Source of the DNA: Acephala macrosclerotiorum
Taxonomy: Eukaryota > Ascomycota > Leotiomycetes > Helotiales > Mollisiaceae
Length of the DNA stretch: 64,000 nucleotides
Direction: 5' to 3'
NCBI GenBank assembly: GCA_014904845.1
Contig: MU119277.1
Location: 62,001-126,000 of the forward strand
Shown: piece by piece, positions 11,784 through 22,479 of the stretch
Layout of the letters: every line of letters begins with the position of its first letter
Position numbering within the stretch: the stretch's first letter is position 1
Position numbers and translations under genes: made by a program
The notes under the pieces: generated by a model
Seen by the model: the letters and a program-made list of their open reading frames with translations, nothing else
Databases searched by the model: none
What the model was told of the DNA's origin: nothing

Positions 11784-12275
11784 TCATTTCTGATGATATG
11801 GAAGGGCGCTGAAATCGATATATTGCGGTAGGTCTAGAGAGTTCCAATCTCGTATGCGCGGAGTTGCGGCATTATTCAACTCGATCAAGCACTCCAATTG
11901 CTCCTGTAACTGTTCGGTCGACCAATCTCGCCGGGCGTTCCTAGGATCAAAGGACCGTCGCACGTATTCGTACAAGTCCGGCGTCCACTCTTGGGGGAAT
12001 TTGCTCGCGTGGTCGACGGTCCAGCATGTCTTTCTAAAGTGTATATCGCGATCAGCCACCGAATTGAACGCCTCCCTACAGTAATCACAGCAGACCGTGA
12101 CCATGGCCTCTTCTGCAGCTTTGGCTGCCCTGTATTCTGCCTCGGTTAGGTCGAGAGCAACCTTCGCCCTGCGTGTTCGAGCCTTAGCTTGCTCCAATGT
12201 TGCTTGCTGCTGATCTCCTGGAGGGACTGCAGCAGGTATAATTCTGAAGGATGATTCCATGTTTCGAGCTTTCAA
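11784..12275 (-). CDS. Small C2HC zinc-finger-like protein, 163 aa
   Basis: This is a single-exon minus-strand ORF of 163 codons. The start could also be the second Met, at 12257. Residues about 20-55 are Ala/Lys/Glu/Arg-rich (QATLEQAKARTRRAKVALDL, then TEAEYRAAKAAEEA) and likely a helix or coiled coil. A compact zinc-binding candidate follows, CDYCREAFNSVADRDIHF then RKTC: Cys-x2-Cys-x12-His-x4-Cys. The C-terminal half is Trp- and charge-rich (YVRRSFDPRNARRDWS). I do not recognise a named family. The well-formed zinc ligands and ordered helix make a chance ORF unlikely. No operon-like partner is present. Confidence 0.6.
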   Translation of the reverse strand: MKARNMESSFRIIPAAVPPGDQQQATLEQAKARTRRAKVALDLTEAEYRAAKAAEEAMVTVCCDYCREAFNSVADRDIHFRKTCWTVDHASKFPQEWTPDLYEYVRRSFDPRNARRDWSTEQLQEQLECLIELNNAATPRIRDWNSLDLPQYIDFSALPYHQK

Positions 12276-12924
12276 TGTTCCCGCCTCTCTCTAGAGTGTC
12301 GTGGAATCGCGGCTCGTGGAGCTCTCGATGTAGGGTATTAGAGAAAGGAATCCTGCATTGTTGTCGAAGAGGATGGCTGCTATGGATGTGGTCTGATAAA
12401 GTCGTCAGTCAGGGGCTTTTCGTAGGGGTGGTGGGCATACCAGTATCGGTTCGGACGGGGTACTGTAATAGCGACAATTCGCTCTCCTTTCCGGGGCTCG
12501 CTTCGGGGCTTCTCAATTGATCATTAAACCTTTCCTTTGTGGCGTTAGAGGTAAATTTTAGAGAGCATTGGTGAGGTTGAGGAGAATGTAGAACAAAATT
12601 GCGATGTATGTTTAAAACAAAAGGGGGTATGATTAGTAAAATGCGGGGTTGAAGACGCATTCAAAGCTCGAAGTCTTCGTAGGACTTGACTTGAAAATTT
12701 TATATATCGAGTCTAGGACCTTTGAAGATGATGCCCCCTCTTCTCGTTTCTCGATATGATACTGTCTGAGTATTGCAAGATCTGCTTGTAGCCAAAGTCC
12801 TTCAACCGAAGGGAGATGCTCACCAGTTTTATATAACTCGCGAAGCAAAAACGTCCTTTCCCTAACCATCTCGCCGGCCATGTCCCTTCCCTTTCTGTCT
12901 CCCTGAGATGCAAAGAGCCTTCCG

Positions 12925-12936
12925 TATATATTTAAA
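12925..12936 (+). promoter_or_regulatory. TATA element upstream of the tRNA gene
   Basis: The sequence TATATATTTAAA lies about 31-42 bases before the first mature tRNA base. That position suits the upstream TATA element that assists TFIIIB at many fungal tRNA genes. Confidence 0.5.
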
Positions 12937-12972
12937 GAAGCACTCTGGCTTCCGACAATTCAAAAAGGCACT

Positions 12973-13019
12973 GTAAGTTCAACAATTTAACATACAAGTG
13001 CCTCGCTAACAATTCTCAG
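12973..13019 (+). other. Intron 1 of tRNA-Ser (47 nt, GTAAGT...GCTAAC...CAG)
   Basis: The donor is GTAAGT, the branch site CGCTAAC (13004-13010) and the acceptor TCTCAG. This is a textbook ascomycete mRNA intron of usual length. It falls between tRNA positions 6 and 7. It lacks the bulge-helix-bulge context expected by the tRNA endonuclease. Confidence 0.75.
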
Positions 13020-13070
13020 TTGGCGGAGTGGTTAACGCGACAGCCTGCTAAGCTGTTTCCTTCGGGAGCG

Positions 13071-13121
13071 GTTAGTACTCCCCATTCTCAATATTGGTAA
13101 TCACAGCTAACCAATCTACAG
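13071..13121 (+). other. Intron 2 of tRNA-Ser (51 nt, GTTAGT...GCTAAC...ACAG)
   Basis: The donor is GTTAGT, the branch site AGCTAAC (13105-13111) and the acceptor CTACAG. It interrupts the T stem after position 49. Removal rebuilds the stem base by base. Confidence 0.75.
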
Positions 13122-13153
13122 TGTGTTCGAATCACACAGGTGTCGATTACTTC

Positions 13154-13172
13154 TTTTTTTTTGGTTTTTTTT
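13154..13172 (+). terminator. RNA polymerase III terminator (T9 GG T8)
   Basis: Nine T residues, two G and eight more T begin nine bases after the discriminator base of the tRNA. This is a strong Pol III stop on the coding strand. Confidence 0.75.
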
Positions 13173-13565
13173 GAATGCACTTTTTGCGTTTGCTTCCAAG
13201 ACTCTTCTTTGCCCCAGCTGGTTCTTCCCAAAGTAGGGTTAACAGAACGGTTCAACATTGAATTACTTTGCCACTCTTCATTGCACTACACTCAACCACT
13301 AATCTCTTTATGGTGGTTCTTGTGATCCCGGAGGTGATTTATTTATTTATTTAAACTCGACCGATTGCCGACCTGAAATCGGATATTGGAAGGGGGTATT
13401 TCTTCCTCGGGGTAGGTCACTTGCCGGGTGTTCATTTATGAGACTGTTATACTTTTGTCAATCGTCAAGATCTCAAGCCGTTTACCCAAACAGTCTTCTC
13501 ATCTTCCCCGGCACGCACCGGCTTCCCCACTCGTCACCAAGCGAAAGATTCAGCAAAAGAGTCCC

Positions 13566-13599
<34 letters not shown>

Positions 13600-15714
13600 A
13601 CAATAGTAGGTATTCGCTAATAGTCACTCACCCAACCACTAATCTGCCGACCCGAGGCTTGTATATGGCAGAGCGGACGGGATGCCCAATTCCCCACCCT
13701 CTGCCAGTACATTGGCTTTGAATCGTTGATGCTGTTATTGGGTATCGGGATCTCGGAACTCGAATTGTACTTGCTGCTTTTTGAGATCTACGAACCAAGA
13801 TCCTTCCAGGCAGCAGCATGCCAGCGGCTCTTATCAATTCGCGATTTCTGGTTCGTGGATTCTAGTGTTGTGACTTATTGAACAATCGGATAGGCCTGGC
13901 GCAGCCATGGTGCCCCGCGCCCCGCGATCTGGTGTGGGTAAGTACTCAGGGACCCGCACCTCACCACCAACCCGCAGGTGGGTGGTTGCTCAACCGACTG
14001 ACAAACTCCTGATATTGGAGGAACGTCCTGACTATTGGTTCGAAAGGATGCAGCTTCGGAAACGTTTATTACGGCTGGAAACACAAATTCACGGAGCGAT
14101 GATGGGACACAAGTCTACAATCAAACCCCTTTCGAAGAATTATCCATGGCTAACTGGCTACTACAGTCACGAATGTAGGCGAATATATTTCAAATACGAA
14201 GTGCGGAGTGCAGGTTTGGTGATGCAGACAGAGGAGAAAGAGATGCGAGAAGAGGAATCCGGGGGGGGGGGTTATACTAACGCTAGTCTTTCTTAGGAAG
14301 GGGTTATTCCCCTTCTTGTCCCTCTTCCCAAACATCTCTGCGAGAGCGATTCATATGTTGGATGCAGCAGTGAGCATAAATGGTTCTGAATAGTTATAGA
14401 GGTTTCTGCTCCAGACAAGAATGGGCCAATTGCTAGGCCTAAGTCTAGTAGATCCAGACATTATCATGCCGAGGAAAAAAAATAAGAGATATTGGGAAAG
14501 AAGTCGGGCACGGAGGCTCGGTTCTGACTGTTTGAGAAGGTCAATTGAACTGCAGAGGTCGAAGATTGCATCGGGACGACGGTCGGGAACTCGGTCGGCT
14601 GCAGACACGGACGGTCCTGGGGAGAAGCGATCATTTCGTCGTTGAACCACAGCGAGCACAGCGAGTCCATGTCTGGGGACATGGGAGACAATAATCGATG
14701 TCACGTTCCTATCTTAGAATGTTCGAATCCTGAGATGCAAGAATGAAAAGCCCCATGCAGAGCATGTGTGATGCGATATCTGGATCTGCAATGCGAGGCC
14801 CTGCACGGCACCGAGGGCATTTATCCGGTATCTGACGGATCTTGAAGAGAAGCTTCCATCACTTACTTGACAAGGAAGCTTAATTCGACGAAGCTTAAAT
14901 TAATGCTTGAGTGCAGTAAGCTTTAGTTTGCGCTGAATGGGGATAATTGTAGCTCCGGCCTTCCTCAAAGGGTTAGGCTGGTATCATGCCAAGAGCTAAC
15001 GGCCCCCTTGATCTCGCGTATTCTATATCAGCACGAGTAACAGTACTTGAGTAAGACTCGCCATTGCGGTCGCTGATATCCATTACATTCATTGGCGCGC
15101 CGTACCGTACCATTCCGAAGTGCCAAGAAGCAGGTACACACTCACTCGCAAGTGCCGTCTATCACAGGTGGGGTTTACATGAACCTTGGACACTCTCACT
15201 TTACAGCTGCCTCATTTGCACCCTCCTCCGCAAATGAGCTGACTGATGAGCAATCCCCGGAGTGATTGTCTGAGATGAGAAGTTGAAATTAGTTTCTGGC
15301 TAGCACTTCTCGGAGCTAGGGGAATCAGAATCATGTTCTAGCAGATAACACAGAATACTACTCCTTCCTTTCCAAGCAACGCTACAGACGTGTCCTGAAT
15401 CGTGCGAAATGCCGTTCAAACCCATGGTACTCTCTTATCATGATGATCAGGTCTCGCTACAGATCTCATTCTGTCCTGCCAAAACCGTTGCACTGCAGGT
15501 TGCGGTATGCTGTACTTGCACTAGCATGAAGTAGCAATGCTTGTTTCCCAGTATTGGCGGCTAAAGATAGGTTCAACTGTTCTCTTGATTAGCAAGATGC
15601 TTCTCCATAAGTACTTGAGATCCTCCCCTTCTGTTTCTCGACGCATCAGCACCTTCGTTCAATTTACCTTACTTGCACTTGCAACTGCTGCTCTTCTATC
15701 TTCCTAACTCTACC
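13173..15714. other. Intergenic region without supported gene
   Basis: No gene is supported in these 2.5 kb. There is a run of 29 A at 13566-13594 and a run of ten G near 14263. Short ORFs at 13907-14296 and 14351-14704 have no motif and overlap on opposite strands. The last 150 bases are CT-rich and form the promoter of the protease gene at 15715. Confidence 0.45.
13566..13594. repeat. Poly(A) tract of 29 bases
   Basis: An uninterrupted A run lies in intergenic DNA. No retroposed gene or target duplication is evident next to it. Confidence 0.8.
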
Positions 15715-16679
15715 ATGAAGTTCGTCACTTTAGCAAGCTCGCTCCTCCTTGCAGGTAGCTCCATGGCTGCGCCGGGAAGTGCGATGCGTAAAGCGCGTGC
15801 TGCTCAGCGATCCAGTACGTTGAACTCCGTCCTTGAAGCATGATCCTGTCGGAAGCCGAGCTCTTCAGCTTCCAGAAAATCCATCAAAGCATTTACTGAC
15901 TCCTGAGCAGGCCGTAAATCTCTCCCACCACAGAGACTCGAAGCCGCATTGCTGAAGTTGAACAATATCACCAATGTCGAGTATGACAGCAATTGGGCTG
16001 GCTCGGTCATTACAACCACTGGTGTCAAGGAGGTGACTGGCACTTTCACCGTGCCGACTCCCAGTTCCGAAGGAAGTGGCTCTGCTTGGGTAGGCATCGA
16101 TGGCGACAGCTGTCAGACAGCCATTCTTCAGACTGGTATAGACTGGACCAATTCTGGGAGCGACATTACTTATGACGCTTGGTATGAGTGGTAAGTGACA
16201 TCTATTTCGTGTCTCCTTCTCGAAGGCTTGACTCACCCAAATTTTCATTTCATGAGAGAGAATGCTGATCTCCCATCAGGTACCCAGACTATGCCTACGA
16301 TTTCTCGAGCTCTGACATCTCCTTGAGCGCCGGTGACTCCATCACGGTCACTGTAAAGGCAACTTCGGAGACTGGTGGTACTGCTGTCATTGAGAATACT
16401 ACCACTGGCGAAACTGTGAAGCACACATTCAGCGGCGAGGGTAGCGAGGGTGATCTCTGCGAGTACGATGCTGAGTGGATTATTGAGGATTTTGAGTCAG
16501 GAGACAGCCTTGTCAGCTTCGCTGACTTCGGAACCGTCGAGTTTACCGGAGCTACCGCTACTACTTCGTCTGGCACCGTTGAGGCGGGCGATGGCAGCAT
16601 CCTCGACATTGAGCAGAGTAGTGAGATCTTGACGAAGTGCTCTGCTTCCGGCACCACTATGACCTGCAAATACGTCTAA
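15715..16679 (+). CDS. Eqolisin (peptidase G1) acid protease, 259 aa
   Basis: This is a secreted glutamic protease of the aspergillopepsin II/scytalidoglutamic peptidase family, active at acid pH outside the cell. Exons are 15715-15814, 15911-16190 and 16280-16679. The product is a prepro-enzyme: a signal peptide of about 18 residues (MKFVTLASSLLLAGSSMA), a basic pro-segment with RKARAAQR, then the catalytic beta-sandwich. Family landmarks in order are NWAGS, SAWVGIDGDSCQTAILQTG with the catalytic glutamine, YDAWYEWYPD across the second splice, LCEYDAEWIIEDF with the catalytic glutamate, and FADFGTVEF. Length matches the family. No neighbouring gene suggests a cluster. A TF-specific pH signal was not identified. 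Confidence 0.95.
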
Positions 16680-17820
16680 GAAAGTCAATCCGCCCCAGTG
16701 AATTGAGATGGAAGGCATGACTATCGTTGCATTTAGAGAAGCAGAGGAAGTGCATAGTTAAGGTGATGAGGTCGGCAGTGGTTCAATTCTTGAGAGATGA
16801 TTACAGGCGTGCGTGAGCTTGGCTTTGTTTGGTACTTTATTTATACATAGGCTCAAAACCTTCTATCATGCAATGCCCCAGTTATTGAGGTGCCACTTCC
16901 CTTTGTCAGATTTACTGGCAAAGCTCAGCATCCGAACCACACTTCTATTGGGATCGACTTACAACCCGCATCCCCATGCACGCGCCGTAGGCCAGGTTTC
17001 AGACCAGTCTAAGAACAAACCGGGAGATCACTTGATCTCAACTTCCTGCGAATAAAGGGATGTCATTCCAAATGCGTTGCCCGAATGAAGCGCGGCGTGG
17101 GGAACTAAGTCAAGACTGCAATCGTGCGCGCAGATGGAAGAACGGAGAGTCAGAGCAAGAAAGCAGTGAGCTTATATTATACCGTAGGACAAAGAGCAAG
17201 GATGTCAAGGCATACGTCCAGATTTGAACAGAGGCAGATGTCCCCCAAAGATATTTACAAAGGGGACCTAGAACGCTCAAAATACTGCAAGTTCAGATTG
17301 ATATAGAAGAATTATCAGAGTTTTCGCTTGAGGCAGGTTTGGAAGACCTTTCAACGATGTTAGCCTGTCCAGGTTGACGGAATTGAAGATGTCCAGATCT
17401 CAAACCAACATCCGCGATTTTCAAAGCTTGTCAAATACAGCCCAGGGCCAATATGGAGCTTAAACATTCTTTGCTCGATGTGCATTTCTCAGCAACACCA
17501 TCCATGGTGCATATTATCGACATGTGGTAGCTGCATTAGTTGCTGAGGCCGCTACTCTAGCTTTCTACATCGACGGAATTGAATTTCTCGTGCCCCCAGG
17601 CCCCTCTGCAAATGACCACCCGACTCTCTACAAATCAAATTCTTCCAACAGCCATCGAAGCTCTCCCTCTCCTTCTCCTCTGGATTTTTTATGCCGCACA
17701 CACAAGAGTCTACAATGATCCAGAAGACCTGGCATTATAGGGGTGTGACGGGACGTCTACGAACACCGGGAGGTTTGGAACCCGCCGATGCGGCTAAAAT
17801 AAGGCGCACTAGGAGGTGTT
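16680..17820. other. Intergenic region without supported gene
   Basis: No gene is supported. Short ORFs at 16813, 17124 and 17524 have no recognisable motif. Base composition is normal until about 17820, where it changes abruptly to AT-rich. Confidence 0.45.
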
Positions 17821-18690
17821 AGAATTCTGTCCGCACCTTTAAAAATTTAGTAAAAACATAATAAAATTCTTCGACTTTGAAAACCCGTAGTTTTAAATAT
17901 TTATATTATAAGTATATTTAATAATAAATATAAAAATTATTTTGAATTATTAAAATATATAAAAATCGTTAATAAATTTTAATAAAAAAAATAAATTAAT
18001 TTTTATTTATATTAAATAAAAGTTTTAATTATTATTTTAATTAATTCGATTTATAATAATTAATAATTCGAAATTAAATTATTAATTATAAAGTTTTTTA
18101 TTAAATTTAATATAAAAAATATTAATTATTTATATTACGAGAAATTCTCTACATTTACGTACTACGCATGTGACCTCTATTGTCTATATATAGTCGAGCT
18201 CTCTATCTATAGATCATCATCTCAATATCTATATTATATACACTTACTTACTTTCGTGATAATTTATTTAATTTAAAAATTATTATTTTATAATAATAAT
18301 TAAAATTTAAAAAAATAATTAATTTTTAAAAATATAAATATTATTAAATTATATATTATTTATATAATATAATTTTTTTTAATTTTTTTTTATATTTTTA
18401 ATAAATACATTATTAAAATAATTTATTTTATATTATATTAATAAAATCGTAATAATATTTTTAAAATTAAAAAAAAAAATATATTTAATTTTATTTTAAT
18501 ATTAAATTTTATTAAATAATAATTATTTTATATAAATTTTATAAATTTATAATTGTAATATTATAAATTTTATTATTAAAAAAATAGTTTTAAAAATAAT
18601 TTTATATGTAATCGTAAAATAATATTAATAAAATAAAATTTATAAATTTTTTTTTTTTAAAAAGTCTTTTTAAAGCTTATTGACTTTACG
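17821..18690. repeat. AT-rich RIP-like block
   Basis: Composition switches sharply to nearly pure A/T, with most remaining cytosines in CpG. No ORF survives. Such blocks are the usual result of RIP on repeated DNA in Pezizomycotina. The segment 18135-18262 is less degraded and matches, in inverted orientation, a segment at 36493-36617. Confidence 0.75.
18135..18262 (+). repeat. Left copy of an inverted dispersed repeat
   Basis: Landmarks in order are TCTCTACATTTACGTACTAC, TGTCTATATATAGTCGAGCT and CTTACTTTCGTGATA. The reverse complement of 36493-36617 carries the same landmarks in the same order with several C/T and G/A differences. This copy is the more T-rich of the two. Confidence 0.7.
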
Positions 18691-19184
18691 AGCTAGTTCT
18701 ATAGTCTGCCGGCCGCCACAGACAATAAAATCTCGAGCAAGCAAACACCAAATTTAACCGAGGTGCTCAAATGCAGCGATTTGATTGGTTCACTTAAGAA
18801 TTCGGCGATCTCGTGACTTCGGAATAATATGTAGCCGCTCCGGCAAAAAGCACCAAAATCTCACGATTGCAACTATTTTACAACTTTCATTTATTAATTA
18901 ATCCAAATTATATAAGACTTATAAATAAGTTAAAACTCAATTAAATACCGCCAGATTCCAAGTTTCAAGCGACTCTATTAATCCGTTGTTGCGCAAGTCA
19001 ATAGAATATAGTCAAAATCGCGACCGCAAAACTATCAAGTACGTTTCTGCCTTAGGCATTAAGGCACTTAAGTGCTGGAACAGCCAGGTGGCAGCAGTGA
19101 TAAAGATTTGCTCATTGGCAACAGCGAGCATCCTCTGCCAGAATGGCCGTGTTAGACGGAAGAAGCTTACACTAGGATTTTTCC
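18691..19184. other. Unassigned island DNA
   Basis: This is moderately AT-rich sequence between the RIP-like block and the condensin fragment. One ORF of 87 codons (18986-19249, +) overlaps the fragment in antisense and has no motif. Confidence 0.35.
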
Positions 19185-19470
19185 TACAGGCCGCTCATCG
19201 TCCATCTCCTTATGTGCAAGTCCACTTCGAAGTCTTCCCGTTTCCGTAGCCGCACTATGAACTGTGTTGGTGTATATCTTCACGTATCCATCGAGTGCAC
19301 AGCCAGCCTTTCGAAAGTTGATCTGTCCCTATCTCGTAGGAGAAACATGTCGTAGTAATAGTCGATAAGCGCAAAGTTCCACGACTTTGCAGCGTTGATT
19401 TTGTTGTCCAAAGATATTTTCATCCATGCCTCAAAATTTGCTGGCATTGGCAGGCATGCGGATCCGGATA
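19185..19470 (-). pseudogene. Fragment of condensin complex subunit 2 (CAP-H/Brn1)
   Basis: The minus strand encodes a short piece resembling the kleisin subunit of condensin, a conserved gene normally present once. Visible matches are ANFEAWMKISLDNKINAAKS, directly followed by WNFALIDYYYDMFLL. In a different frame come LDGYVKIYTNTVHSAATETG and RLRSGL. One frameshift therefore separates two matching stretches. No coding potential continues on either side. I infer a duplicated, truncated gene copy, with the functional gene expected elsewhere in the genome. Confidence 0.7.
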
Positions 19471-19825
19471 CATTATTGTACTCTTCAAATGGTTGAAAAG
19501 ATACTGGATGTTGTAGAGATGTTGATGTTGAGCTACTTCAATACATTCGAGTCACTCTAGCCACAAAAGCAAAATCCACCTCGAGGATGAAATATCGAGT
19601 TCTTCATAGAAAAGGGCGATCGAGATCTGAAATCCAAGCTCCTCATTCTTGAATATGGCTTCAATTAATTCTCATATCGCAAAATCCTCCTTCACGACCT
19701 CTAAAGAATCTCTTAACCTGAATTTAGTTCCAAGCTCGAAGGTTTTGTTTGTACTAGACTATCATTCATGTGCAACAATATCGTCATTTTTAAGCAAAAA
19801 TGGGAATTTTTAGACTGGCACGTTC
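19471..19825. other. Spacer between condensin fragment and OPT pseudogene
   Basis: I see no further recognisable coding segment here. It may contain unrecognised remnants of the same duplicated gene. Confidence 0.3.
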
Positions 19826-21862
19826 TCAAAAATGCGGAACTCGAAATGCTGCTAGTGCCAGAGTGAAGATACTCATGACCCCCTCACCAAGAATCATTCC
19901 ACTCGCTAGTATCAAAGGTTGAGATTCGTTGATACGAAAATGCGTAGTAAAGTACCATCGAGCAACACCTCCGATAGCTCGGGTCAATGTGAATGCTGGA
20001 ATATTGTACATACCTTGTGTTCATTATTGATTAGCCTGAAGACCTTGCACCTGGAGAAGCCATACGTACCCATAGCAAATGCAACACCACCCGGAATGAT
20101 ATTGGCCCACCAAGTTTGCGCATATCTGATCTTGATCACTGCTATGACAACGAATGCCACGAAAGTGACAACTGAAAATTCCCAGCATAGGGTGGCATCC
20201 CTGTGCCCGTGACAAGTCTCGCAGCCATGACCCAGAGAAAAGCCGTGGATACCTGAAACAGATCCCCTGGTATTGTGTAGACTGATGTGTACAACCTGTA
20301 GAAGCCAATCGTCATGAACACCCCGGCTGTACCACCAATCAATGAGCCATACAGCTGTGCTTGCGGCCAAGCCCCAATGATAGAAGCAGCTTTGAGGCTG
20401 TAGATGAGTTCCCCGGCCTGGATTGCTCCCTCCTCGGCGATACCACCTTCTAGTAAATTGATGAGGACCCCATTAGGGTTTGACTTTGGAATGATTAGGG
20501 CAAAGATCAACTGCGTCAATTTTCCTAGATGGCATATTAGAACGCCGTACTTCAATCTGATTTGTTACTCACCAATTCCGCTAGCAGGATTAACATCACT
20601 CTCCAAGCGATTGAATGCTCATGATGCTGAAATACAAGGATAGAATGACAGCTATACCCGCTGCCATAAATGGCATAAACTCATGAAATGCGATCTTGAC
20701 GGAAACGGCACAAAACAGAACTGACAAAGAAAGCAGGAGCGAAGAGTCATAGGACTTTATCGTCTGAAAAACGGTGTTTTGTGTCGCTGGTGTCCGGTTT
20801 CCAGATAGACTAGAATTATCCAAAGTTTCTGCTTCATCTCTAGCATCGGACCTTGAGCTGTCGAAGCTCTGAGCGACTATCGAGTTCGACTTTCTCACCC
20901 AAAATCTCAAGCCATCGATGTTCCGGAAATGGCCCTTCGTGGTGCTCAAAATCAACCACAAGAACTTTGTAATACAATCAGCAAGCATGGCAGCAAGGCT
21001 GACCCACATAATCCATCCTCTACTTCCAGTATCCCAGTGCGCTACAGGGCCAGGTGCCCATCCACAATTCTTCGCAATCGGCGACAGGATTCCCCAGCCA
21101 ATCAGTGCGCCAGCTAGCATGTGGAGGGGGACGATAGGGCCTATGATAACTCCTTGGGCGAAGAATCCAGGTGACAAATTCAGAGTCCAAAGCCAGTCAC
21201 GGGCGGCTGGTATACCAAATACGGGGAGGTTCCGCAAGACGGGCAAAAAATACGCCAATAAAGTCTATTTCATAGTCAGCAATTCAAATTCAATTACTTT
21301 CAAGGGTATGTTGCACAAATGTTCCGGAGCCTCGAGAGGCAAGCAATATGCGACCTGACATGACCTTCCATCCATGCTTGACTTGACCGTGGGTATTTGG
21401 ATCATCATCGTTATGTCGCGATTGAGCATCTGAGAGGAGAAGTGGCTGTTCTTCTGGGATCGAACCTCGGGCGGCGAGAGACTCCTCATCTTGAGCGCGG
21501 AGGAACTTAATTATGACAGCGGTGGCAGTAGCACTGGGGAATGGCAAATTCTCTTGTCGAGAAATATTTTCAAACAGGCCGAGAACGGAAAAGATAATTG
21601 GTTTGCCTACACTTTGAAGAATATGAAGCTGAGTAACGAAGAGGGCATTGCCATCGAATTGCTGTATCCAGTCTGCAATCCGAAATAGACATTTGAAAGA
21701 CATCACGGCGCCAATGCCAAGTCCCACCAGGACAGACCGGATCGTGAAGCTGCGGATGCTGCCGCTTTTCGGGCGTGATAGTTCCTCGACTGGGACGACA
21801 CCGGCCCCGTCACCATGTACAGCCGTGTCATCGTGGGTCATTTCTCCAGGTGTTCTGTACAC
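19826..21862 (-). pseudogene. OPT-family transporter (YGL114W-like), three frameshifts
   Basis: The minus strand encodes most of a polytopic oligopeptide-transporter-superfamily protein. Family landmarks in order are RSVLVGLGIGAVMSF, VYFGLQTGYSNSMAMPSSLL, LPFPSATATAV, AYFLPVLRNLPVFG, LSPGFFAQGVIIGP, HWDTGSRGWIMWVSLAAMLA, GELIYSLKAASIIGAWPQAQ, FYRLYTSVYTIPGDLFQV, WWANIIPGGVAFAMG, and finally YNIPAFTLTRAIGG with SGMILGEGVMSI. Introns remain recognisable, for example 21265-21316, the one opening GTGAGT near 20575, and the one before GMYNIPAF. The frame breaks near 21693, 20600 and 20184. About 60 residues expected between the FFKV and ENLPFPS segments are missing. No nonsense codons of the C-to-T kind are seen, so decay is by indels. 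Misassembly is an alternative explanation. Confidence 0.75.
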
Positions 21863-22479
21863 GGAGGATGGTGCCGCGGAGAATAGAGTGTGTTACTGTG
21901 TGTAGTGAATGAGTGTTCGCGTTTGAGGGAATGGAAACACGATGCACGATGTCCCTGCTCGCTGGATATTCGTGCACAGATACTTGGCCTAAGGTTAATC
22001 AGTAATCAGCCACCACACCAAGCTCATCAAGAGGTAACACACACGATCAACACGATTTGGCGGTAGTCAGGGTTGGTGTAGGTTTGAAATTATGAGAGAA
22101 TAAAGTACTTCCGTCAATGGATATTATATATGCGTAGATAGAAGCCAGACCACGCGCAGGAAGAGGGTCAGTCGTCATGCTGAGACATGGTGATGCGCCG
22201 CATGAGTTTAACACACCTCGGTGGTTTACAGTAGCTACAAATCCACAACTGCCGTCACACAAAATCAATCCGTGAAGACGTTCTCTTCGTTTGCGTATGA
22301 CCATATTGTCCCGCTTGGTCCGAAAGCGGCACGTCGCAGGGTAACCGAATTCCCGTTAGCGAGCACTACCCGGTCAAAAGTACCCCCATTTATCAAACTA
22401 CCACCATACTTCAAAATTTCGTAAAACCACAACCATTTTATCAATTGACTTAAAACTTGAAACAAAGAATCATTATTCA
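21863..22479. other. Intergenic region upstream of OPT pseudogene
   Basis: Normal composition with no supported gene. It probably contains the former promoter of the OPT gene. Short ORFs at 22047-22304 and 22221-22480 overlap in opposite directions. Confidence 0.4.

Larger units (their letters stand above)
12967..13145 (+). tRNA. tRNA-Ser(GCU) interrupted by two spliceosomal-type introns
   Basis: Three segments, 12967-12972, 13020-13070 and 13122-13145, join to an 81-nt serine tRNA. The acceptor stem pairs GGCACTT with AGGTGTC (7 of 7, two G-U). The D stem is GCG/CGC. The anticodon stem ACAGC/GCTGT holds the loop CTGCTAA with anticodon GCT at 13047-13049. The long variable arm is TTCC-TTCG-GGAG. 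The T stem GTGTG/CACAC closes the loop TTCGAAT, and the discriminator is G13145. The A box (TGGCGGAGTGG) and B box (GTTCGAATC) are intact. Neither the acceptor stem nor the T stem can form without removing the two insertions. Both insertions have GT donors, GCTAAC branch sites and AG acceptors, and neither sits at the standard 37/38 intron position. Serine identity fits the long variable arm. Confidence 0.82.

Noticed and set aside
13071..13121. Reading this segment as an enlarged variable arm of the tRNA
   Set aside because: The variable arm is already complete (TTCC-TTCG-GGAG), and the T stem lacks its first base pairing unless this segment is removed.
13907..14296. 129-codon ORF downstream of the tRNA
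   Set aside because: No motif; ends in poly-Gly from a G run and overlaps a minus-strand ORF of similar quality.
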